Shown in pieces: positions 26,506-35,620 of a stretch of DNA of 64,000 nucleotides. The notes under the pieces were generated by a model. That model did no database searches, was not told where the DNA came from, and saw only the letters and a list, made by a program, of their open reading frames with translations. The translations under genes were made by a program, and so were the position numbers. How positions within the stretch are numbered: position 1 is the first letter of the stretch; each line of letters begins with the position of its first letter. Origin of the DNA: JAKFVC01 sp040386595 (GTDB lineage: Bacteria; Planctomycetota; Planctomycetia; Planctomycetales; Planctomycetaceae); assembly GCA_040386595.1 (NCBI GenBank), contig JAZKFE010000014.1, positions 1-64,000 on the forward strand, in the 5' to 3' direction.

Positions 26506-27630
26506 ATGACACATGATTTCGCCCGTTGCTTCTTTCCTCTCGCCATTGTAATGGCACTTTGCGGTACCCCGAAAAATGCAGATGCCAGCGAATTGCTCGT
26601 GTTCATTTCGGCATTCAACAAAGGTGACGAAGGAGCCATCCACGCGTATCAACTGCAGTCCGAAACCGGTGAATTGAAGCTGGTACATCGCACGACCGGT
26701 GCTGAGCAGCCCTTCTTTACGGCACTGTCTCCGGACCGCAAGTTTTTGTATGCGATCCACGCACCAGGACAGTTCGGCGGAAAAGATAACGAACAGATTT
26801 CCGCCTATGAAATCACTGGGCCTGCCGGGCAATTGAAACTGCTGAATCGCCAATCATCAATGGGGACGGCTTCCTGTTTTCTGGAAGTCGACAAGACCGG
26901 TAAAACATTGCTGGTCGCCAACTACTCATCAGGCAGCGTCGCGGCACTTCCCATCAAGGCAGACGGTTCTCTGGGCGAAGCCGCAACCTTCGTACAACAC
27001 AAAGCCGCGAGCGTCGACGCCAGCCGTCCGACCGTTTCACACGCACATTGCTTTGTGGTCAGCCCCGACAATCGGTTCGCCTTTGCGGCCGACCTGGGAC
27101 TCGACGAAATCCTCAACTATCGACTCGATCCCGCTACCGCGAAACTGACACCAGCCAAGCAACCGTTCGTCCGCACCGCACAGGGGGCCGGCCCGCGTCA
27201 CATGACGTTCCATCCGAACGGCAAACAGGTCTACGCCATTAATGAATTGAAAGGCTCCGTCTCCTTGTTTGATTTCGAGCCNNNNNNNNNNTTCGAGCCT
27301 GAAACCGGATTCTTGATCGAGCAACAAACCATCTCCACCTTGCCCAAAGAGTTTGAAGGCAAGAATGCCTGCGCCGATCTAAAGATCACGCCCAATGGAA
27401 AATTCTTATACGGTACCAATCGTGGTCACGACAGCATTGCCTCGTACCGCCTGGCTGACGACGGTCGCTTATCCCTGCTGAATATCGAATCGAGCCTCGG
27501 AAAAGGTCCGCAGAACTTAGTCATCACGCCCAATGGCGAACTGCTGTTGTGCGCCAATATGCCGGGCAACAATGTCGCCGTCTTCAAGATCAACCAAGAG
27601 ACCGGTGCTCTNNNNNNNNNNGGTCATTGA
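26506..27630 (+). CDS. lactonase family beta-propeller (YbhE/6-phosphogluconolactonase-like), gapped
   Basis: About 374 residues as assembled, with 10 N inside (27282-27291) and 10 N near the end (27612-27621). A signal peptide (ending NADAS near residue 26) suggests a periplasmic enzyme. Seven-bladed propeller repeats are visible: FFTALSPDRKFLYAIH, CFLEVDKTGKTLLVANYSSGSVAALP, HCFVVSPDNRFAFAADLGLDEI, GPRHMTFHPNGKQVYAINEL, FLYGTNRGHDSIASY and GPQNLVITPNGELLLCANMPGNNVAVF. Family members hydrolyse 6-phosphogluconolactone or other cyclic esters. The first gap looks artificial: TTCGAGCC stands on both sides, and collapsing it gives FDFEPETGF. The true C-terminus is unknown because of the second gap. 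Confidence 0.88.
   Translation: MTHDFARCFFPLAIVMALCGTPKNADASELLVFISAFNKGDEGAIHAYQLQSETGELKLVHRTTGAEQPFFTALSPDRKFLYAIHAPGQFGGKDNEQISAYEITGPAGQLKLLNRQSSMGTASCFLEVDKTGKTLLVANYSSGSVAALPIKADGSLGEAATFVQHKAASVDASRPTVSHAHCFVVSPDNRFAFAADLGLDEILNYRLDPATAKLTPAKQPFVRTAQGAGPRHMTFHPNGKQVYAINELKGSVSLFDFEXXXXFEPETGFLIEQQTISTLPKEFEGKNACADLKITPNGKFLYGTNRGHDSIASYRLADDGRLSLLNIESSLGKGPQNLVITPNGELLLCANMPGNNVAVFKINQETGAXXXXGH
27282..27291. other. assembly gap (10 N) with duplicated flank
   Basis: The 8-mer TTCGAGCC stands both immediately before and immediately after the N run. Two contig ends that truly overlap would give this. Merging the copies keeps the reading frame and yields the natural propeller sequence FDFEPETG. 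Confidence 0.85.
27612..27621. other. assembly gap (10 N) at the 3' end of the lactonase gene
   Basis: The gap falls just before the apparent stop codon at 27628. The family usually ends with about 10-15 more residues than are visible, so some coding sequence is probably missing. Confidence 0.85.
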
Positions 27631-27685
27631 TCGCCATTGGCCGGCCACCCTCCATTAATTCCACGCTGACGAAACCGGATAAGAC

Positions 27686-28975
27686 TTAAATACGCGACAA
27701 CACGAGCGACACGTTCTGGCCGCCAAACCCCGAGTTATTCGACATCACGGTGGTTAATCGTTGTTCGCGGGCGTGATTCGGCACATAGTCCAAATCGCAA
27801 TCCGGATCGGGGTACTGGTAGTTCGCGGTCGGTGGCACAATCGCGTCGCGCATGGCCAACAGCGAAAACATCGCCTCCAAGGCACCGCAAGCTGCCACCA
27901 AGTGCCCGGTCATACTCTTCGTACTAGAGATGGGCAATTGATGTGCGTGCGCCGCAAAAGCTCCCTTTAAGGCATTCGTTTCCGAGCGGTCGTTCGCACC
28001 GGTGCTAGTCCCGTGGGCATTCACATAACTGACCTGATCGCCATTCAGGCCGGCATCGCGAAGCGCATGCTGCATCGCACGGGAAAGCCCGTTTCCGTCC
28101 GCGGGAATGTCCGTAATTCGATACGCATCCGCCGCCACACCATACCCCAGGATCTCACCATAAATCGGGGCTCCTCGGTTCTTAGCATGTGAGTACTCTT
28201 CGATGACGAGCATCGCAGCCCCCTCGCCTAATACAAAACCGTCGCGTTCGCGATCGAAGGGTCGTGAGGCCGCGGTGGGATCGTCATTTCGAGTCGACAG
28301 CGTGTTGAGCAGGCAAAACCCTGTCATACCGAAGGGATGAATCATGCTGTGAGATCCGCCGACAATCATGATGTCGGCCGTTCCGCAACGAATCATTTCC
28401 GCCCCTTCTCCGATGGCCTGGGCTGACGCGGCACAGGCGGTCAACGTATTCAGATTGGGACCTTGCGCATTAAATTGACTGGCGATGCGTGCCGCTAACA
28501 TATTCGGTTCTTGATCGAGTTCCGCTTGGGGATCAAGCCGCTGCAGCCCGAGTTCTGCAAATCGAGCGACATCCAAGGTGCCATTTTCGGCATGGGCTTC
28601 GGCGACCATCCCCATATAAGTATCAAAATTCTGGGCCCCCTCACCGGAGCCGAGATACACCCCAAACCGCGAAGGATCGCTGAGCCGGTTGTAATCCAGG
28701 CCGGAATCTCGTACCGCCTGCAATGCCGCCGCGATACCGTACTGAATGTTCCGCCCCGAGCGTTCGTATTCACCAACCAACTGCGCATCACACCATTGCG
28801 ACAATGAAAAATCTTTCACTTCCGCCGCAATACGTGTTGGAAATCCAGAAGCATCAAACCGCGTGATGGGTGCGACGCCTGATTTCCCTAAGCAGACCGC
28901 ATTCCACGCCGCAGTGGGATCATTCCCCACCGGTGAAACACATCCAATGCCTGTCACAACAGCGCGCTTACGCAT
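27686..28975 (-). CDS. beta-ketoacyl-ACP synthase II-type enzyme (second of tandem pair)
   Basis: 429 residues from the ATG at 28975 (GAGGATATTTA upstream; product begins MRKRAVVTGIGCVSPVG). It condenses malonyl-ACP with a growing acyl chain. The full thiolase-fold triad is present: Cys in LTACAASAQ near residue 181, His in NAHGTSTGAND near 321, and His in KSMTGHLVAACGA near 357. The C-terminal NNSGFGGQNVSLVL is standard. It lies 81 bases downstream of a second synthase gene on the same strand. No acyl carrier protein, ketoreductase or dehydratase gene is near, so the product may be a specialised lipid or polyketide-like chain fed by carriers encoded elsewhere. Confidence 0.92.
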   Translation of the reverse strand: MRKRAVVTGIGCVSPVGNDPTAAWNAVCLGKSGVAPITRFDASGFPTRIAAEVKDFSLSQWCDAQLVGEYERSGRNIQYGIAAALQAVRDSGLDYNRLSDPSRFGVYLGSGEGAQNFDTYMGMVAEAHAENGTLDVARFAELGLQRLDPQAELDQEPNMLAARIASQFNAQGPNLNTLTACAASAQAIGEGAEMIRCGTADIMIVGGSHSMIHPFGMTGFCLLNTLSTRNDDPTAASRPFDRERDGFVLGEGAAMLVIEEYSHAKNRGAPIYGEILGYGVAADAYRITDIPADGNGLSRAMQHALRDAGLNGDQVSYVNAHGTSTGANDRSETNALKGAFAAHAHQLPISSTKSMTGHLVAACGALEAMFSLLAMRDAIVPPTANYQYPDPDCDLDYVPNHAREQRLTTVMSNNSGFGGQNVSLVLSRI

Positions 28976-29056
28976 ATTAAAATATCCTCTAAAGTTTGGA
29001 CTCTTGTCGTCAGGTCGATCAGACCGACAACTTCCGTCCAATAGATCATTGGTTCG

Positions 29057-30304
29057 TCAAACTGCCCCGAATGCCAGACAGCAATTGTGGCCGCCAAAAC
29101 CAAAGCTTGTCGCGAGGAGTCGTCGCACAGGAAGCTCCCGCGCCACGTTCGGAACACAATCCAGATCGCACTCCGGATCTGGTGTTTCATAGTTAATCGT
29201 GGGATGGACGACGCCCTGCTGAATGGTCAACGCACACACAATTGCCGCGACACCACCGCTGGCTCCACACAAATGCCCAATCATGCTTTTCGTGCTACTG
29301 ACGACCAGGCGAGAACTATGCGCCCCGATTGCCATCCGGATGGCTTTCGTCTCCGCAGCATCCCCGAGTTGGGTGCCCGTCGCGTGCGTATTAATATATT
29401 GGATATCCTCGGGATTCAGCCGCGCATCAGCCAGCGCCAGGCGGATCGAGTGACAGGCCCCTTCCCCATCTGGACGGGGCGCGGTGATGTGATGGGCGTC
29501 GGAACTTTGGCCTGCACCGAGCAGTTCACAATAGATCTTCGCCCCCCGTTTCCGAGCATGTTCTAATTCTTCAACAACGATAACTCCGGCTCCCTCACCC
29601 AGCACAAATCCATCTCGCTCACGATCGAATGGTCGGCAGGCTTGCGGGGGATTGTCATTTCTTTCAGACAACGCCTTCGCGGAACAGAACCCGGCGAGCC
29701 CCATCGGAGTCAAGGCGGCTTCAGCACCGCCAGCCAACATGACATCCGCTCGACCGAGGCGAACTGCGTCCATCGAAGCCGCAATGGCATCGGCAGCCGA
29801 GGCACAAGCCGACACCACGCACGCATTTTGCCCACGCAAGCCAAAGTGAATCGAAACTGCTGCGGGTGCGGCATTCGCCATCATCTTGGGAATCAGAAAC
29901 GGGCTGACTCGCCCCGGCCCTTGATGTAGATATTTCGCGGTCTCCTCTTCGAACGCGCTCATCCCGCCCGTTCCGCTACCTAGAATCGTCCCACACCGTT
30001 CGGCGTGTTCTTGCGCAAAATCCAACCCGCTATCGGCGACCGCATCAATGGCCGCCGCCAAAGCAAATTGAGCAAAGCGATCGAGTCGTTTCGCAACCTT
30101 CCCGCCAACTCGCTCATCGGCATCAAATGCTTTGACCTCACCACCAAAACGGACTTTGAACCCCGACGCATCAAATCGCGAAATAGGCCCCACGCCGCTT
30201 TGGCCGGCACACAATCGGTTCCAGAACTCGGTGACATCGCTGGATAACGGATTCACCGTCCCTAGTCCCGTAATCACAACTCGCCGATTTAACAAAATAG
30301 TCAT
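29057..30304 (-). CDS. beta-ketoacyl-ACP synthase II-type enzyme (first of tandem pair)
   Basis: 415 residues, the usual FabF length. It begins MTILLNRRVVITGLGTVNPL. The triad is intact: Cys in VVSACASAADAIAAS near residue 167, His in NTHATGTQLGDAAE near 305, and His in KSMIGHLCGASGG near 342. It ends SFGFGGHNCCLAFG. Similarity to its downstream neighbour is clear but not close (different loops and spacing), so they are diverged paralogues, not a fresh duplication. Both keep the active Cys, which argues against a chain-length-factor role for either. Which, if any, serves primary fatty acid synthesis cannot be told. Confidence 0.92.
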   Translation of the reverse strand: MTILLNRRVVITGLGTVNPLSSDVTEFWNRLCAGQSGVGPISRFDASGFKVRFGGEVKAFDADERVGGKVAKRLDRFAQFALAAAIDAVADSGLDFAQEHAERCGTILGSGTGGMSAFEEETAKYLHQGPGRVSPFLIPKMMANAAPAAVSIHFGLRGQNACVVSACASAADAIAASMDAVRLGRADVMLAGGAEAALTPMGLAGFCSAKALSERNDNPPQACRPFDRERDGFVLGEGAGVIVVEELEHARKRGAKIYCELLGAGQSSDAHHITAPRPDGEGACHSIRLALADARLNPEDIQYINTHATGTQLGDAAETKAIRMAIGAHSSRLVVSSTKSMIGHLCGASGGVAAIVCALTIQQGVVHPTINYETPDPECDLDCVPNVARELPVRRLLATSFGFGGHNCCLAFGAV

Positions 30305-30374
30305 CCTATAAATAGTTTATGCAGGGAAATTATCTGCACTACCGAGGTTTAAGATCACATCAAATTGAATCGAA

Positions 30375-30405
30375 GCGACACCACGCCACATTGGCTTGGT
30401 GTCGC
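30375..30405 (-). terminator. hairpin after the RND efflux operon
   Basis: GCGACACCA (30375-30383) pairs perfectly with TGGTGTCGC (30397-30405), and GCCA/TGGC continues the stem after one mismatch. It lies 49 bases beyond the RND permease stop on the minus strand. The following U tract is poor, so termination is likely but not certain. Confidence 0.5.
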
Positions 30406-30453
30406 GTTATTTCGAATCCAGCGAGAAAGTTGCCCGAGACCTGTTCGTACCAA

Positions 30454-33400
30454 CTATTCGTGCGAACCGGCCTGATGCTCTTCATGCAGTTCTTCACGGT
30501 GCTGGAAGCCATGACCCCAGAATCGAATCGACACACCGCGTAGCACAACATAAAACGTGGGCGTTAAGAACAAACCAAAGATCGTCACACCAAGCATGCC
30601 GGCGAACACAGCCGTTCCAAGAACTTGACGCAGTTCAAAGCCCGGCCCTGTCGCACGAGCCAGTGGCAGCACTCCCAGGATGAAGGCGAACGACGTCATC
30701 ACGATCGGCCGCAGTCGCAAGCGACAGGACTCGATCGCCGCATCCACCGGACTACGTCCTTCCTCTTCCAGTTGCTTCGCAAACTCCACAATCAGCACAG
30801 CGTTTTTGGCCGCCAGCCCAATGAGCACCACGAAGCTAATTTGTGTAATCAGATTGTTATCCATCCCTCGCAGCGACACTCCCAGCAGGGCGAACGGCAG
30901 ACACACAGGAGCGATCAGAATGATCGCCATGGGCAATGTCCAGCTTTCGTACTCGGCCGAGTGCACCAGGAAGACGAACAGCACGCACAACGGGAAGATA
31001 TAGAGAGCCGTGTTTCCCGCCAGCTGCTGTTGATAGGCCAGGTCGGTCCATTCCACAGTCATGCCCTGCGGCAGTTTTTCTTTGGCCAGGCGCTCGATTG
31101 TTTCGATCGCTTGCCCCGAACTGAAGCCGGGGGCCGTGTCACCTTGCACTTCCGCAGCCGGGTACATGTTATAGCGGACCACTCGATCAGGACCGCTCTG
31201 CCACTTCACATTGACCACCGATCCCAGCGGTACCATGCGACCAGTCGCGGTCCGTGTTTTCAAACGAGAAATATCATCTTCATTATTACGGAAGGCTTCT
31301 TCAGACTGCGTCCGAACCTGAAACGTACGACCGTACAAATTGAAATCGTTAACATATGCCGACCCTAAATTAACTTGTAAGGCCTCGAACACATTCGTCA
31401 GCGGCACATTCAACATGTTGGCTTTCACACGATCCACATCCGCAAACAACTGCGGCGTAGAGGCTCGGTAGGTCGTGAACACCCCCGCCAGCGAAGGTTC
31501 CTTTTGTGCGGCAGCGATGAGAGCGTCAGTCGCTTCCTGTAAGGCTCGGGAACCGTATCCCCCACGGTCTTGAACGAGGAACTTATAGCCACCCGATGTA
31601 CCAAGCCCTTGGACTGGCGGAGGCGGGACGACGAAAATATTCGCATCCGGAATCTGCATCAATTCCTTCTGCAACGACGGCAGCTGATTCAGAATCGGTT
31701 CCGGTTCCTCACCGTGGCGTTCATGTTCCAGCTTCTCACCAATAAAGATCGCCGCAGCATTCGGACTATTCGATCGAGTCGCACCCGAGAACCCCACGAA
31801 CGTCACCGCGTGCCCGACACCGTGATGCTTCAGGATGATATCACTCGCTTGCTTGACGACAGCGTCGGTTCTCGACAGCGACGCCCCATCAGGCAGCTGA
31901 ATCACGGTGATGAGATATCCCTTGTCCTGCCGCGGAATAAATCCGGTCGGCACTTTCATGAAACCGTATCCGGTCAAACCGACTAAGATCGCATAAGCCA
32001 ACAGCGGGAAGGCGACCTTCCGCACGTTCCAGCTCACCATTCCGGCATAGCCGTGACTAACGCGGTCAAACATCCAGTTAAACAAACTGAAGAACCAACC
32101 GAAGACAAAGTCCCAAACGCGGGAGAACCAGTCTTTCTTGGCACCATGCGGCTGCAACAAGATGGCACACAGTGCAGGACTCAGCGTTAAGGAGTTGAAG
32201 GCCGACAACAGCGTCGACACGGCAATCGTCAACGCGAACTGGCGATAGAACTCACCGCTAATTCCCGAGATAAACGCAGTCGGCACGAACACCGCGGACA
32301 AACCCACGGCAATCGCAATAACGGCCCCGGTCACCTCATCCATCGCTTTATAAGCGGCGGCCCGTGGTGAAAGTCCGGTCGCAATATGTCGCTCCACGTT
32401 CTCCACCACCACGATGGCATCATCCACCACGATACCAATCGCGAGCACCAGACCGAACAGCGACAACATATTCAATGAAAACCCAAATGCTAACATGGCA
32501 CCGAACGTGCCGATCAGCGAGACGGGAATGGCAATCAGCGGTACTAATGTCGCCCGCCAGTTTTGTAAGAACACAAGCACCACGATCACAACCAGAATAC
32601 CGGCTTCGTAGAGAGTGTGAATCACCGAGTCGATTGACTCGCGGACGAAGACGGTCGGGTTATAAGCAATGCGGTATTCGAGTCCATCGGGAAAATTCTT
32701 AGAGAGTTTTTCGATGGCCTTCTCAATCCCGTCTGCCGTGGCCAGTGCGTTGGAACCGGGACGTTGAGCAATCGCTAAAGCGACGGCGTTCTGCCCATCC
32801 AGGTAAGTATTAATCGAGTAGTCCCGCGCACCGAGTTCAATGCGCGCCACATCACCAACTCTCACCACGCGACCATCAGCCCCCGTTCTCACAATCAGAT
32901 TGGCAAACTGCTGCGGGTCGAGCAGACGTCCCAACGTATTCACCGTGAGCTGAAAATCGCCCCCTTTTTCGAGAGGCGGCTGGCCAATAACGCCCGATGC
33001 CACCTGGATATTTTGAGCTCGCAACGTCTGGACGACGTCTCCCGCAGTCAGCGACAGGTGAGCCAGCCGCTCGGCATCCAGCCAGATACGCATGCTGTAT
33101 TCACGCAGCCCCAGCGAGTTCACACTACCGACACCATCCACACGAGCCAGCGTGTCACGAACTTGAATTAACGCGTAGTTTCCTAAGTAGAGTTGATCGA
33201 ATTTTTTATTAGGTGAAACAAGGTGCAACACCATTAAAAGGTCCGGAGACGATTTGACGGTTGTGATACCCAGACGTCGCACATCTTCCGGTAAGCGAGC
33301 TTCCGCAGTAGCCACGCGATTCTGCACCAACACCTGGGCCGTATCCAGATTCGTTCCTAATTTAAAGGTGACGGTTAATTCCATCTGACCGTCGACCGTA

Positions 33401-33651
33401 CATTGCGAAGACATATAGAGCATGTCTTCCACACCATTCACTTCTTGCTCGATCGGCGTGGCAACCGTATCAGCAATGACTTCGGGCGACGCCCCGGGGT
33501 ATTGCGCTCGCACCACAATCGTGGGCGGAACAATATCTGGGTACTGCGCCGCTGGCAGGACCATGTAGGCAATCCCACCCAGGATGACCGTCACCACCGA
33601 GATCACGGCGGCAAAGATCGGCCGGTCGATAAAGAAATGTGCGATCTTCAT
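30454..33651 (-). CDS. RND efflux permease, HAE1 (AcrB/MexF-like)
   Basis: 1065 residues, full length for the proton-driven inner-membrane pump of tripartite multidrug efflux systems. It begins MKIAHFFIDRPIFAAVISVV, with a porter domain (QYPDIVPPTIVVRAQYPGAS and VARIELGARDYSINTYLDGQ), the paired Asp of the proton relay in GIVVDDAIVVVENVERH near residue 405, and a second repeat ending LPLARATGPGFELRQVLGTAV. Twelve membrane helices are expected. It lies downstream of the adaptor gene at 33775, with 123 bases of repeat DNA between. No outer membrane channel gene is present, so a TolC-like partner must come from elsewhere. Likely substrates are hydrophobic drugs, dyes or solvents. Confidence 0.95.
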   Translation of the reverse strand: MKIAHFFIDRPIFAAVISVVTVILGGIAYMVLPAAQYPDIVPPTIVVRAQYPGASPEVIADTVATPIEQEVNGVEDMLYMSSQCTVDGQMELTVTFKLGTNLDTAQVLVQNRVATAEARLPEDVRRLGITTVKSSPDLLMVLHLVSPNKKFDQLYLGNYALIQVRDTLARVDGVGSVNSLGLREYSMRIWLDAERLAHLSLTAGDVVQTLRAQNIQVASGVIGQPPLEKGGDFQLTVNTLGRLLDPQQFANLIVRTGADGRVVRVGDVARIELGARDYSINTYLDGQNAVALAIAQRPGSNALATADGIEKAIEKLSKNFPDGLEYRIAYNPTVFVRESIDSVIHTLYEAGILVVIVVLVFLQNWRATLVPLIAIPVSLIGTFGAMLAFGFSLNMLSLFGLVLAIGIVVDDAIVVVENVERHIATGLSPRAAAYKAMDEVTGAVIAIAVGLSAVFVPTAFISGISGEFYRQFALTIAVSTLLSAFNSLTLSPALCAILLQPHGAKKDWFSRVWDFVFGWFFSLFNWMFDRVSHGYAGMVSWNVRKVAFPLLAYAILVGLTGYGFMKVPTGFIPRQDKGYLITVIQLPDGASLSRTDAVVKQASDIILKHHGVGHAVTFVGFSGATRSNSPNAAAIFIGEKLEHERHGEEPEPILNQLPSLQKELMQIPDANIFVVPPPPVQGLGTSGGYKFLVQDRGGYGSRALQEATDALIAAAQKEPSLAGVFTTYRASTPQLFADVDRVKANMLNVPLTNVFEALQVNLGSAYVNDFNLYGRTFQVRTQSEEAFRNNEDDISRLKTRTATGRMVPLGSVVNVKWQSGPDRVVRYNMYPAAEVQGDTAPGFSSGQAIETIERLAKEKLPQGMTVEWTDLAYQQQLAGNTALYIFPLCVLFVFLVHSAEYESWTLPMAIILIAPVCLPFALLGVSLRGMDNNLITQISFVVLIGLAAKNAVLIVEFAKQLEEEGRSPVDAAIESCRLRLRPIVMTSFAFILGVLPLARATGPGFELRQVLGTAVFAGMLGVTIFGLFLTPTFYVVLRGVSIRFWGHGFQHREELHEEHQAGSHE

Positions 33652-33679
33652 GATATTTCAATTCGGTCTAATTGGTTCT

Positions 33680-33774
33680 AGTACTCTGTCACGCCGGCAC
33701 TTTGGAATGGAATGCCACGGGCTTGGCCAGTGCCACCAATTCCGGTGTTGGACTAAGGGTGATCCTAGGTTGGA
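33680..33774. repeat. dispersed intergenic repeat element, copy 3 (partial), inside the efflux operon
   Basis: It starts AGTACTCTGTCAC (33680-33692), two changes from the end motif at 5484 and 8823, and carries a relative of the TGCCACxGGCxxxGCCAGTG core. It sits between the adaptor stop (33775) and the permease start (33651), so the operon either tolerates it or uses it as an internal hairpin. Confidence 0.5.
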
Positions 33775-35211
33775 CTAGATCTCTGACCTGCTTCGAAAGT
33801 CAATCTCGAGTTTGCTTTGTGGTCCACTCTCCGGCTTCACCTCCGGAGCCTTCTCTGACTTTGGTGCGTCTGGCTTGGGCACCCCACGCGGAGGTCGCGA
33901 CAGCCATTGTTCTTTCGGAACCGGCCCGCCATCGCCGGGAAATTCTTCCTTGTCCAGCTGGATTTTCTCGACCTTCGCGACGACCGGTTCTCCGGGGCGA
34001 ACGCGTTGCAATCCACGCAACACGAAACGCTCGGATCCATCGAGCCCCTTCCGAATGATGCGTAACCCCCTGACGATCGGTCCAATTTCGACGACCTGTC
34101 GGCGGGCCTTATTCTCTTTATCAATCACAAACACATATTTTTCTGATTGATCCGTACCGATAGCCAAGTCCGGAATTAGGACCGCGTCGTAGCGTCCGCT
34201 TCCGGGAAAACGCACGCGTGCGAAAAGACCTGGGGTTAAACTGAGATCAGGATTGGCCAGAATTGCCCGCCCACGCATCGTGCCCGTTTCCGGGTCCATG
34301 CGGTTGTCGACGAAGTCGATGTGACCGCGATGCGGAAAGGAATTCGGTTCATTCGCGAGACCAACATAAACCGGGGTCTTCACCTGCCGCGAACTTTGAC
34401 GCTTACCTTCTTTTCCTAAACGAACATATTTCAGGTAGGACTGCTCGTCGGCGTCGAAATTACAGTGGATCGGATCGAGCGACACGATCGTCGTAATCAC
34501 TGTCGATTGGGCATTGCCCCCGTTGATCAGATTTCCGTCGGTGACTAATCGCGAGCTGACCCGTCCGGAAATCGGTGCCCGGACCTGAGTGTAATCCACA
34601 TTCAGCTTGGCAATCGCCAACAGGGCCTTGGACGATTCCACTGCAGCCTCGGCCGATGCGATCGCCGTCTTCGATAGTTCCAACCGAGCCTTGACCGCCA
34701 ACACGTTGGCTCGTGATTGGCTTAACTCGGTCTCACGAATGTCGAGATCTTCTTGCGACATCGCCTTCTGAGCAACCAGGGGGCGGGAACGCTCGAAGCG
34801 GGTCACGGCCAGGTCATAGCGGGCCTCGGCAACTTTGACTTCGGCCTCCACCTGGATCACGGTGGCCTTCGCCTGTTGCACCAGAGAAACTGCCGCAGCC
34901 ACATCGGCCTCGGTGCGACTGACCTCAGCCACAAACGGCCGCGGGTCAATCACGCATAGCAGATCCCCCTCACGCACCACCTGTCCCTCATCAAAATGGG
35001 TCGAGTCCAGATAACCGCTGACTCGAGCACGAACTTCGACGAACTCAATCGCCGCCAATCGACCGACGTATTCATCCCATTCGACGATCGAGGTCTTCAC
35101 GGGAACGCTCGTCACCACTTCGGCGGCCATCGGTGGCGGAGCTGCGGCGCTGGGCGAGCAACCGGTCAACATCATTCCCAACAGAGTCGCCATTAACAAA
35201 CTTCGACACAT
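33775..35211 (-). CDS. RND periplasmic adaptor (membrane fusion protein)
   Basis: 478 residues. A lipoprotein-type signal (LLGMMLTGCSPS, Cys near residue 18) anchors it to the inner membrane. Order: lipoyl/barrel-sandwich half (VRARVSGYLDSTHFDEGQVVREGDLLCVID), alpha-helical hairpin (about 95-205), second lipoyl half (YTQVRAPISGRVSSRLVTDGNLI), then beta-barrel and membrane-proximal domains (HIDFVDNRMDPETGTMRGRAIL). A Pro/Lys-rich tail of about 60 residues is unusually long. GGAG lies 8 bases before the ATG. It links the permease encoded downstream to an outer membrane channel. Confidence 0.93.
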   Translation of the reverse strand: MCRSLLMATLLGMMLTGCSPSAAAPPPMAAEVVTSVPVKTSIVEWDEYVGRLAAIEFVEVRARVSGYLDSTHFDEGQVVREGDLLCVIDPRPFVAEVSRTEADVAAAVSLVQQAKATVIQVEAEVKVAEARYDLAVTRFERSRPLVAQKAMSQEDLDIRETELSQSRANVLAVKARLELSKTAIASAEAAVESSKALLAIAKLNVDYTQVRAPISGRVSSRLVTDGNLINGGNAQSTVITTIVSLDPIHCNFDADEQSYLKYVRLGKEGKRQSSRQVKTPVYVGLANEPNSFPHRGHIDFVDNRMDPETGTMRGRAILANPDLSLTPGLFARVRFPGSGRYDAVLIPDLAIGTDQSEKYVFVIDKENKARRQVVEIGPIVRGLRIIRKGLDGSERFVLRGLQRVRPGEPVVAKVEKIQLDKEEFPGDGGPVPKEQWLSRPPRGVPKPDAPKSEKAPEVKPESGPQSKLEIDFRSRSEI

Positions 35212-35620
35212 GGGAAATACTCCAATTTCAAAATAGACGCGGAACCGTAACTCGCACTCGCCACAAACTTCTGGGATTCCACGTCGAGACTACATTCGTG
35301 TGTGCCACTGCCCTGTTTTGACCGACGCCACCGAGACGTTACGTCTTCGCAGCCAGTCGAAATTCGGCGCCCTGCTATCGAATACAGAGTGGATGTTAGA
35401 ATCTTTCACGTGATCGCTGATTTCCAGCAAATTCCCCAAAACGCTTCTCGAAAATGAATTTTTCGGCGAAAACGGTGATGTGTTGGAGCCCCAGACGACC
35501 TCTTTTTGCGGCGGTCGTCCATTGATCCTACGGGAAACCCATTTCACGCTGGGAGAAAATCCGCGGGCACGTTTCATTCGGATCGAAATAGCCAATCGAT
35601 CTGAAAGCTCTGCGCCGCCA
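35212..35620. other. intergenic region between adaptor and MATE genes
   Basis: 409 bases containing the promoter region of the RND operon. No coding frame, strong dyad or RNA gene could be supported. Confidence 0.3.

Noticed and set aside
27686..30304. Tandem synthases as a KS-alpha/chain-length-factor pair of a type II polyketide system
   Set aside because: Both keep the active-site Cys (a chain-length factor would have Gln), and no ACP or cyclase genes are adjacent.
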